Assembly (NCBI RefSeq): GCF_009833085.1
Contig: NZ_QRBZ01000009.1
Location: 1-54,866 of the forward strand
DNA length: 54,866 bases
DNA from: Nitrosomonas oligotropha
GTDB lineage: Bacteria; Pseudomonadota; Gammaproteobacteria; Burkholderiales; Nitrosomonadaceae
Direction: 5' to 3'
Shown: in pieces, positions 7,812-15,145 of the stretch
Numbering within the stretch: position 1 is the stretch's first letter
Layout: every line of letters starts with the position of its first letter
Program-made: the position numbers and the translations under genes
The notes under the pieces: generated by a model
Seen by the model: only the letters and a program-made list of their open reading frames with translations
The model's database searches: none
What the model was told of the DNA's origin: nothing

Positions 7812-8032
7812 GCGCTACACCACAATAGTGTTCTAGTTCCTGCCAAGGAAATTCTTACTAATGCAGATTTTTCTGATTAATTTATGTGTAAATTGAGCAA
7901 GGATTTCAGCTGCTGAGGTAATTTGAAGGTATTTATGGTGGTACTTTTAAGAAACATAAATCCCTAATACTCATAGTTAAATGCTTATAGCATGATATGC
8001 GGTTTCCCCTCTTGCCGATCATGATTTCCAAA

Positions 8033-8147
8033 GGCAAGCTAGAATGCTTATGAAGATGAGTTAAGCAAACTGCAAAACGAAATGAATCGATTATTCAGAA
8101 AGCAGAAAAAGCTGCCGGTACAATTGATTAGTTTGCTTAAAAGTTAA
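8033..8147 (+). pseudogene. Decayed copy of the 2481-2687 small gene
   Basis: The frame ending at TAA 8145-8147 reads N-A-Y-E-D-E-L-S-K-L-Q-N-E-M-N-R-L. This matches the C-terminal half of the 2481-2687 protein (N-A-Y-K-H-G-L-S-K-L-Q-K-E-L-N-R-L) at roughly 80% nucleotide identity over about 65 bp. The codon for the Gln before Asn-Ala-Tyr has become TAG (8040-8042), and there is no start or N-terminal half. Same orientation as the intact copy; the two bracket 5.3 kb of cargo. Confidence 0.65.
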
Positions 8148-8201
8148 CAGCCAGTTAATCAATATCAATCTATCACTTTATTTAACATAAGGTTTTTTCT
8201 A

Positions 8202-8236
8202 TTATCCACAATATCTGTGGATAACTTTGTGGATAA
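8202..8236. promoter_or_regulatory. Cluster of three perfect DnaA boxes
   Basis: TTATCCACA occurs at 8202-8210 (plus) and as its complement TGTGGATAA at 8216-8224 and 8228-8236. All three match the strict DnaA-box consensus TTATNCACA, within 35 bp. The right side leads into very AT-rich DNA that could serve as an unwinding element. No dnaA gene is nearby, so this is not the ordinary dnaA-linked oriC. A replication origin of the island, acting with the RepA-like protein at 310-1482, is the simplest reading. Confidence 0.6.
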
Positions 8237-8395
8237 TCATCTTGCATGAATCGCTAACCTATAAATTTCTAAAGACTTTCCTTAGATTGCTTAATTATCT
8301 AACATATCAATTATGTTTAAATTATCATTTACTTACGGGATATTTTTTAACTTAATGTTAAGTGGTTGACGGGACATTTGTAACTTTTTAAAACT

Positions 8396-8521
8396 GTGGA
8401 TTATTTGGAATGTCAAGCAAAAAGATATGAAGAGAGTGCCAAGAAATTGTGTAAAAAGATAGGTACCTCTGGTGTTTTGACTAATGCGGGTAATGAAATC
8501 CCCGTAAAAATTCTAGTGTAG
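8396..8521 (+). pseudogene. Possible terminase small-subunit remnant (41 codons)
   Basis: The frame from GTG 8396 to TAG 8519-8521 encodes a peptide beginning V-D-Y-L-E-C-Q-A-K-R-Y-E-E and ending in GVLTNAGNEIPVKILV. The order (helix with acidic/basic residues, then V-x-T-x-A-G-N and a short strand) resembles the middle of P27-family phage terminase small subunits. No intact flanking domains or Shine-Dalgarno are seen. It may equally be a chance ORF. Confidence 0.22.
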
Positions 8522-8868
8522 TGAAAAATTAAAGTCATAAACTTTTTTCATCGCATATATTAGCTCAACAGTACGAAAATGCTGACTAAACTGCTAAACG
8601 ACTAAACTTCAGAAAGTTAACAGGTTGGTTAACACTTTGTCTGAATTAGTGGCTATTATTTGGATGGCACCGGGTACGCCCCTCAATTCTCTGCAACTTT
8701 AAAGACAAAGTACCGACACATGCCTAAATATTCGCGCGTGCGATTTTAGAAAAAACGTTTTTTTGAAAACATGCGACGGGGTATCGAATCTCTCTACGAT
8801 CTTATGAATACAGTACCGCAGCCTTCAGTTTAGTTCATAAACAATAACCAAAAATATCGGATAATCAT

Positions 8869-9483
8869 TTGAAGAAAAATTTTTTCTTAGCTTTACTTAT
8901 TTCATTTCTGGCAACGCTTTCAGGTTGCGCAATAGAAAAGCGGGATATACCGCTACAACAGGATTCAGCCGCTAATTATGCCGATCACCCTTTACCGGCT
9001 ACTTCCTACAATAGAAAAGATTGGCCACACTGGATAGATGCCGATGGTGATTGCCAAAATACCAGACAAGAACTATTGATAGCCACCAGTAGAAAACCTG
9101 TTCAATTCAAAGACTCGAAACATTGCACTGTGATTTCTGGTGAATGGTATGGGGTTTATACCGGCAAGACGTTCACCAAAGCTTCAGACGTGGATATTGA
9201 TCACATAGTACCGCTCGCACATGCTCATAGACATGGTGCGGACAAATGGACAAAAGCGCAACGCAGAACATTTGCAAATGACTTTGAAAATCTTTTGGTA
9301 GTGAGTGATTCAATCAATAAATCCAAATCAGACCAAGCACCGCATGAATGGTTACCACCGTTAAAATCTTATTGGTGCGAATATGGCAAACGATGGGAGT
9401 ACATCAAAAACAAATACCAATTATGGTATGACCGGCAAGAACGTATTACATTGAACAAACTGGCTGAAACTTGCTTGGAGTAG
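8869..9483 (+). CDS. HNH nuclease family lipoprotein (DUF1524/GmrSD-like)
   Basis: A 204-residue exported protein starting at TTG 8869. A signal peptide with lipobox (residues 17-20, LSGC) suggests a lipid anchor at Cys20. The rest is a ββα-metal nuclease domain of the secreted DUF1524 type: DGDCQNTRQELL (59-70), the catalytic strand DIDHIVPLAHAH (109-120, His112 as general base), then NDFENLLVVSDSINKSKSD (137-155) and YWCEYGKRW. Proteins of this type are extracytoplasmic nucleases, perhaps for nutrient scavenging or DNA competition. It is the last gene before the tRNA-Arg and probably the right-hand cargo of the island. An 11-bp hairpin follows its stop. Confidence 0.8.
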   Translation: MKKNFFLALLISFLATLSGCAIEKRDIPLQQDSAANYADHPLPATSYNRKDWPHWIDADGDCQNTRQELLIATSRKPVQFKDSKHCTVISGEWYGVYTGKTFTKASDVDIDHIVPLAHAHRHGADKWTKAQRRTFANDFENLLVVSDSINKSKSDQAPHEWLPPLKSYWCEYGKRWEYIKNKYQLWYDRQERITLNKLAETCLE

Positions 9484-9515
9484 TCAGCCAAGGCCATCCG
9501 CGAACCTTGGCTGAC
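9483..9515 (+). terminator. Strong hairpin after the HNH gene
   Basis: GTCAGCCAAGG (9483-9493) pairs perfectly with CCTTGGCTGAC (9505-9515) across an 11-nt loop, starting on the stop codon. It lacks an immediate T-run, so termination may be inefficient or factor-assisted. Confidence 0.45.
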
Positions 9516-9743
9516 TGATGGAGCATTATGAAGCATTGTTTTTAATGGCGTTCTGGTAAACGCATTTGTTATATCGGAACGCTCAGAAAAAACTTTAGAA
9601 AAAAGAAAATATTTACTTTAAAGACCCGCTAAGCTTATTATTTACGAGGGTATTTATTCATTTGTTATTCTTCTCTATCGTGGCACCAGTGTGGCACTGA
9701 CTGATTATAGAAAACCATTTCAGTGTGTAACATGCTGTTTTAT

Positions 9744-9819
9744 TGGCGCCCTGAACACGAATCGAACGTGCGACCTACCCCTTAGGAGGGGGTTGCTCTA
9801 TCCACTGAGCTACCAGGGC
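9744..9819 (-). tRNA. tRNA-Arg (anticodon CCT)
   Basis: Read on the minus strand, 76 nt fold into a standard cloverleaf. The acceptor stem is GCCCTGG with TCAGGGC, and the D arm is GCTC...GAGC. The anticodon stem ACCCC/GGGGT holds the loop CTCCTAA (anticodon CCT, reads AGG). The T arm is GCACG TTCGATT CGTGT, the discriminator is G, and the 3' CCA is encoded. The 3' end points left, towards the AT-rich accessory DNA, which is the usual orientation for a tRNA gene used as an integration site. About 230 bp without genes separates it from the HNH gene hairpin. Confidence 0.93.
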
Positions 9820-9849
9820 GAACTTGATATTTTACGCTAATATCACACC

Positions 9850-11085
9850 ATGAATAAACCTGATCAGCCGGATCCTGCAAGTCCGGAATCCTCAAAAAAA
9901 CTGCCGAGAACGGTTGTTATTCTCGGATTGGTTAGTTTCTTCAATGACTTTGCATCCGATATCGTGGTGCCATTGATCCCCATTTTGCTGGCAACTGTAC
10001 TGGCTGCAGGGCCGATTGCGCTGGGATTGATCGAAGGGGTCGCGGATGCGTTGGCCTGCTTTCTGAAGTTATGGGCGGGGCGGCATTCCGATGTCATGAG
10101 CGGGCGGCGCAAAAAGCTGGCGTTGACGGGTTATATGCTTTCCAATCTGGCGCGTCCACTGCTTGGTTTGGCGGGTTCCTGGTTGACCGTGTTGCTACTG
10201 CGGAGCGTGGATCGGGTTGGCAAAGGATTGCGCGGTGCGCCGCGTGATGCGATGGTCGCCGATGCGACACCGCCGCGGATCCGCGGCTATGCATTCGGTT
10301 TTCATCGCGCATTGGATAATGCCGGCGCGGTTGCGGGTGCTCTGGCGGCTGCGGCTATTCTGGCGTGGTCGGATTTAAGCTTGAGTGAAGTGATTCTGTG
10401 GTCGGCAGTACCCGGCTTTGTCGCGGTAGCGCTTTTGGGTGCGGGAGTGAAAGAAGCCACGGCCAGCCAACCCCCCTCCGCAGCAGCGCAGCGCGTGCTC
10501 CCGCCGCTACGCTGGTCTGCATTGTCCGTGCCGATGCAACGTTACTTATGGGTATTGATGCTGTTCACCTTCGCACGCGCTTCTGAAACTTTTATTTTGC
10601 TATTCGGTCATGAATTAGGTATCGGCGTGGTTGAATTACTGCTGTTATGGGCGGCGCTCAATCTGGCCAAGGCGATTACTTCCACGCAGGGCGGGCAATT
10701 AGCCGATCATTTCGGCCGTGGCGCATTGATTCTAATCGGCTGGTCCGCGCTTGCAGTATCGTTTCTGGCGCTGAGTCAGATCACAACGAGCACCGGGTTA
10801 TGGATCATCAGTGTTTTTTACGGTTTGCTGATGGGTTTGAGCGAAGGCGCCGAGCGTGCGTTGATTAGCGATTATGCCGCGCCTGACGAACGCGGCACCG
10901 CTTTTGGCTGGTATCATCTGGTCAGCGGTATCGCGGCCATCCCGGCGGGGCTATTGTTTGGGGTGATATGGCATGTATACAGCGCGGCGGCCGCTTTTAT
11001 GTCCGCCAGTCTGCTGGCGTTACTGGCTATTGTATTATTACGGCTATGGGCTTGGCCGCTGCGGCATCCGGATAACAACGAATAA
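9850..11085 (+). CDS. Major facilitator superfamily transporter
   Basis: A 411-residue inner-membrane protein with about twelve hydrophobic segments. The loop between helices 2 and 3 has the MFS A-motif form WAGRHSDVMSGRRKK (about 77-91). A conserved charged patch VDRVGKGLRGAPRDAMVADA (about 118-137) and a helix with FGFHRALDNAGAVAG follow. This arrangement is typical of uncharacterised MFS_1 drug/metabolite exporters; the substrate cannot be read from sequence. The gene lies just right of tRNA-Arg and its GC content rises to core level. The peroxiredoxin gene starts 10 nt after its stop, so the two probably form an operon. Confidence 0.85.
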   Translation: MNKPDQPDPASPESSKKLPRTVVILGLVSFFNDFASDIVVPLIPILLATVLAAGPIALGLIEGVADALACFLKLWAGRHSDVMSGRRKKLALTGYMLSNLARPLLGLAGSWLTVLLLRSVDRVGKGLRGAPRDAMVADATPPRIRGYAFGFHRALDNAGAVAGALAAAAILAWSDLSLSEVILWSAVPGFVAVALLGAGVKEATASQPPSAAAQRVLPPLRWSALSVPMQRYLWVLMLFTFARASETFILLFGHELGIGVVELLLLWAALNLAKAITSTQGGQLADHFGRGALILIGWSALAVSFLALSQITTSTGLWIISVFYGLLMGLSEGAERALISDYAAPDERGTAFGWYHLVSGIAAIPAGLLFGVIWHVYSAAAAFMSASLLALLAIVLLRLWAWPLRHPDNNE

Positions 11086-11095
11086 GGACGACAAT

Positions 11096-11632
11096 ATGAT
11101 GGAATGGTTGACTATAATCTTATCAATCTTCACGCTGGGATTCATGTTCTGGTTTTTTTCCAGGAATAGAAAATCACTCGCGCTGGGTCAGCTTGCGCCC
11201 GATTTCAAATTGACTGATCAGCATGGAAAAACGCACACTTTGGCCGATTTTCGCGGCAAATGGCTGGCATTATATTTTTATCCCAAGGACGATACGCCCG
11301 GTTGCACCAAACAGGCTTGCGCTTTCCGTGACGGCTTGCAGGACTTGGTGGATTTGGGCGCTGACGTGGTCGGTGTGAGCGTCGATGACACAAATAGTCA
11401 TGCTGATTTCGCTAAGAAGTTTCACCTGCAATTTCCATTGCTGGCCGATACCGCAGCCGAAACGGCGGCGCGTTATCATTCCTTGATTAATCTGGGCATT
11501 ATCAAATTCGCCCGGCGCAATACCTTCTTGATCGATCCGCAGGGAAAAATCGCACGGATGTACTTGTCAGCGAGCGCAGCCCGTAACTCTGCCGAAGTGA
11601 TCGCGGATTTGAAGCATTTACAGGCGGCCTGA
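11096..11632 (+). CDS. Membrane-anchored BCP-type peroxiredoxin
   Basis: Start ATG 11096 is chosen because AAGGA lies about 8 nt upstream, giving 178 residues. The N-terminus is one hydrophobic helix (about residues 4-21, LTIILSIFTLGFMFWFF), which most bacterioferritin comigratory proteins lack. The thioredoxin-fold domain follows, with the peroxidatic site DTPGCTKQAC: Cys70 and the resolving Cys75 five residues later, the hallmark spacing of the BCP/PrxQ group. It should reduce H2O2 and organic or lipid hydroperoxides using thioredoxin, here next to the inner membrane. Whether the domain faces cytoplasm or periplasm is uncertain: the basic RNRK after the helix favours the cytoplasmic side. 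Confidence 0.88.
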   Translation: MMEWLTIILSIFTLGFMFWFFSRNRKSLALGQLAPDFKLTDQHGKTHTLADFRGKWLALYFYPKDDTPGCTKQACAFRDGLQDLVDLGADVVGVSVDDTNSHADFAKKFHLQFPLLADTAAETAARYHSLINLGIIKFARRNTFLIDPQGKIARMYLSASAARNSAEVIADLKHLQAA

Positions 11633-11733
11633 TCCGGCAGGGCCGTGATGGGGACATGTTCATTTGACTTCGATCAAGGATTGAAAATCACATCTCAGAC
11701 AATATAAGAAAGCTAAAATTGAAAGGAGACTGA

Positions 11734-12105
11734 ATGGCAAATTTCACAGAAGATCAGTTAGCGCAGCTAAAAACCGCACTTCAAGAGCGATATCTTGCAT
11801 TGCAGGAAGAAGTTCAAAATGAGTTGGCGCATACCAACGATATTCGTGACCCTGAGCTGGTGGAATATTTGAACGATACCCCGGATGACATCGATACCGC
11901 ACTGATCGACCGGCAGATCAACGAGATGCGCGAGCTGGAAATGTCGCTGGAGTATCTCAACGAGCTGGAATTCGGCGATTGTATCGATTGCGGCAACGAA
12001 ATCGGGTTTGAGCGTTTGCTGGCATACCCATCCGCGCAACGCTGTATTCAGTGCCAGAGCAAGTACGAAAAAGCTTTTCCGCAGGAATCCAGTCCTTCGC
12101 TGTAA
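11734..12105 (+). CDS. DksA/TraR family zinc-finger transcription regulator
   Basis: 123 residues behind an excellent ribosome site (AAAGGAG, about 6 nt). An N-terminal helical hairpin (residues 5-75) has DDIDTALIDR at the tip, where the D-x-A pattern matches the Asp and Ala that DksA inserts into the RNA polymerase secondary channel. A four-Cys zinc finger follows (C83-x2-C86-x17-C104-x2-C107), ending in a short tail. It is shorter than E. coli DksA (151 residues) and lacks its N-terminal extension, so it is better called a DksA-like paralog. It would modulate promoters, possibly with ppGpp. Convergent with the Smr gene, 18 nt away. Confidence 0.85.
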   Translation: MANFTEDQLAQLKTALQERYLALQEEVQNELAHTNDIRDPELVEYLNDTPDDIDTALIDRQINEMRELEMSLEYLNELEFGDCIDCGNEIGFERLLAYPSAQRCIQCQSKYEKAFPQESSPSL

Positions 12106-12123
12106 CGATGAGGCCCGATCAAT

Positions 12124-12672
12124 CTATGCTTTGCTTTTAAGCAAAACCAGGATCGCACCGCCACCGCCGTCTTCCGCTCTAGCCTGGCAAAAAGCCAGCA
12201 CATCCGCGTGTTGCAGCAACCAGTTTCCAATCCGGGTTTTTAGAACCGGTTCGCGATTCTTCGAGCTCAACCCTTTACCGTGAATGATGCGGACACAGCG
12301 AAACTTATTTTGTGAACAGGCATTCAGGAAAATACTTAATTCCTGTCTGGCTTCGTCACGGGTAAATCCGTGCAGATCGAGGTTGTCCTGGATTCCCCAG
12401 TGACCGCGCCGCAATTTCCGCAATGTCAGACGCGGCATACCGGGGCGCACATAGGACCAATCATCACCTGCTTCCATCTCGATGGCGATATGGTCTGAGA
12501 GTGCATCTGCCGTGATGAGCTGTTCCTGCCGGCTGCTTTTCCGCGGAACCGGAGGGACGGAAGGCTTATGCCGAGCGACCGTAGCGGTGGCGGGTAACGG
12601 CGCTACGTCGCGCATCGCGGCGTGAAACAGCGCCATTTCATCGTCATCTTGCGTGGAATTCTTGTCCTTCAT
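12124..12672 (-). CDS. Smr domain protein
   Basis: A 182-residue protein with a variable, polar N-terminal half and a C-terminal Smr domain. Diagnostic motifs are LDLHGFTRDEA (about residues 99-109) and the glycine loop IIHGKGLSS (about 134-142), followed by a Gly-rich end GGGGAILVLL. Smr domains are found alone or at the end of MutS2 and act on nucleic acid structures or RNA as nucleases. This stand-alone type (YdaL/SmrA/SmrB-like) lacks MutS parts; E. coli SmrB cleaves mRNA at collided ribosomes, but the equivalence is not established here. It is the third gene of a minus-strand set after the dioxygenase and trxB, 44 nt from trxB. Confidence 0.85.
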   Translation of the reverse strand: MKDKNSTQDDDEMALFHAAMRDVAPLPATATVARHKPSVPPVPRKSSRQEQLITADALSDHIAIEMEAGDDWSYVRPGMPRLTLRKLRRGHWGIQDNLDLHGFTRDEARQELSIFLNACSQNKFRCVRIIHGKGLSSKNREPVLKTRIGNWLLQHADVLAFCQARAEDGGGGAILVLLKSKA

Positions 12673-12716
12673 TCAATATCACTGATTGCTTGCCGCAGGG
12701 TTCCCGCTGCATGCGA

Positions 12717-13670
<954 letters not shown>

Positions 13671-14351
13671 TTATCGGCGAAGTAAATCAAGAACGATATT
13701 GTACTCGTAAACGGGTAAATTGCCTTGCTTGGCAACCAGCTGCGCAGTCATCGCAGTGCGTTCCGGCGCGGATTTTGCATTCAACAACAAATCGCTGTGG
13801 TTGAGCTTCTCAGCGGGAAAATACATTTGTGTCGTCAGAACGCGGAAGCCTGGTTTTGAGACCTTAAAATGAATGTGCGGCGGCCGGATCCACGATCCGC
13901 TCGCGGGATAAGCGCCCGGCATCACCGTTTTGAAGCGAAATAAACCGTTCTCGCCGCTGCGGAGGACCGCCCAGCCTTGGAAATTTTCGTCGGGACGCGC
14001 CGGATTAGGATCGCGCGGATGATGGTAACGTCCATGGGCATCAGCCTGCCAAATATCCAGTGTTGCCTGTGCAACGGGATGCCCCGCAACATCCTGAACT
14101 TGACCGCTCACCACAATGTGCTGGCCTTGCGCAGCAATGGTATGGCCCTTGATTTGCGTTAAATCGGCATCTTTGTCTTCTTGATCTTTCACCGGATAGA
14201 ACGGCCCTTCGGTTTCATCGGGGGTCGGTATCAGCGCCAATGCTTTGGCAAAACTGCGGCTGCTCAATGCACTGACCACGCTGCCGAGCAGGGTGAATTT
14301 GATCAATTCTCTTCTGGAAATTTTTTGCATGGAGTTTTTAGTGACACTCAT
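13671..14351 (-). CDS. Tat-exported intradiol ring-cleavage dioxygenase-like protein
   Basis: 226 residues. The N-terminus has a twin-arginine signal (ISRRELIKFTLLG, residues 11-23) and then a β-sandwich of the protocatechuate/catechol intradiol dioxygenase family. The four non-haem iron(III) ligands can be placed: Tyr109 (in HGRYHHP), Tyr148 (in PGAYPAS), His159 and His161 (in PPHIHFKV). The spacing 39/11/2 is close to that of protocatechuate 3,4-dioxygenase β subunit. It should bind Fe3+ and cleave a catechol-type substrate, but in the periplasm rather than in a degradation pathway. No α subunit or β-ketoadipate gene is nearby. A second start (Met8, 14330) would leave the Tat motif intact. 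Confidence 0.85.
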   Translation of the reverse strand: MSVTKNSMQKISRRELIKFTLLGSVVSALSSRSFAKALALIPTPDETEGPFYPVKDQEDKDADLTQIKGHTIAAQGQHIVVSGQVQDVAGHPVAQATLDIWQADAHGRYHHPRDPNPARPDENFQGWAVLRSGENGLFRFKTVMPGAYPASGSWIRPPHIHFKVSKPGFRVLTTQMYFPAEKLNHSDLLLNAKSAPERTAMTAQLVAKQGNLPVYEYNIVLDLLRR

Positions 14352-14374
14352 TCATGAGCAAGATGCTCATGTTC

Positions 14375-14854
14375 CTACATTGATTGAAGAATGTTAGATA
14401 AGAGTAACGGTGTTACCTTTCGTTCACCTTCATCAAAACGAACGGAGGAGATTTCTAATTTTTGAGTGGACGATAACGTTCTAAGCCTGCATTCGACCAG
14501 CTGTTTTGTACGCTGAATCGGACATGTGGTATTTGATAATCGATTAATTTCCATTTGAATCGTTTCATTCTCACGAGCCTCTTCTTGCCATGGATTCAAA
14601 TGAAGGTACGAAGAGAAGTAGACGAAAAAACCAAGTGCTAGGCGCTGGACATCGTTCTCATGAACAGCAGTGGAGATGTGCAATAAATCACAAGTATTAT
14701 CCGGGCAATAATGGACTGACCAATTGCTATGTTCATGCTCCATGATGACAGGGCCTTCCGGGATCGGAGTTAAATACGGCCCTGGATCAACTGTTTGAGC
14801 ACTAGCCAAGCTCAAAACAAAGAAACTTAGAATTGCTATTACTCGCGGCCACAT
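14375..14854 (-). CDS. Secreted protein of unknown function
   Basis: About 159 residues. ATG 14854 is preferred over GTG 14857; GGAGG lies about 8 nt upstream. A signal peptide (VIAILSFFVLSLASAQ, cleavage after ASA) leads to a mature domain of about 140 residues with four Cys (in VHYCPDNTCDLL, NTTCPIQ and VECRLR) that could form two disulfides. There is also a helical, aromatic-rich centre (ALGFFVYFSSYLHLNPW). I do not recognise the family. It is on the same strand as the dioxygenase and ends 23 nt before it, so it may head that operon. Confidence 0.7.
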   Translation of the reverse strand: MWPRVIAILSFFVLSLASAQTVDPGPYLTPIPEGPVIMEHEHSNWSVHYCPDNTCDLLHISTAVHENDVQRLALGFFVYFSSYLHLNPWQEEARENETIQMEINRLSNTTCPIQRTKQLVECRLRTLSSTQKLEISSVRFDEGERKVTPLLLSNILQSM

Positions 14855-15145
14855 CACAGGAACCTCCGGATTGGAATGGAAACATTAGGTGCGTCATCAC
14901 TACGCTTTAACCCAATATCGATCACGCATAGGTCACGTAATTACAAAACAAGAGTGATTCCTAAGGTAATCGGCCCGAAAAATAACAGGATTTAAAAGTA
15001 GAATTTTCTTGTAATTTAAAGACAGGAGATTCTGCAATAAAGAAATCGAAATTCAGTGATAGCCAGAAACATTGCTACAGTTACTATTTGAATTGGTATA
15101 TTCTCAAGCAATTGAAACAAGCCTAATAGCACCAAACATAACCGC

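Larger units (their letters stand above)
7606..8868. other. 1.26-kb gene-poor, AT-rich stretch with origin-like elements
   Basis: No intact gene is visible. The stretch contains (GCGGT)x3 at 7797-7811, a decayed gene copy (8033-8147), three DnaA boxes (8202-8236) and a very AT-rich segment (about 8240-8400). It also holds a possible terminase fragment (8396-8521), a triple CTAAAC direct repeat with 8-bp period (about 8587-8606), an imperfect GTTAAC dyad (about 8613-8638) and the palindrome AAAAAACGTTTTTT (8750-8763). It reads as the decaying or non-coding end of a mobile element. Confidence 0.4.

Noticed and set aside
8202..8236. Chromosomal oriC
   Set aside because: DnaA boxes are present, but no dnaA, dnaN, rpmH or other oriC neighbours occur; the island context favours an element origin or titration site.
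10973..11095. Longer N-terminus for the peroxiredoxin
   Set aside because: The extension would overlap the MFS gene by over 100 nt; ATG 11096 has a good ribosome site and begins with a sensible membrane helix.
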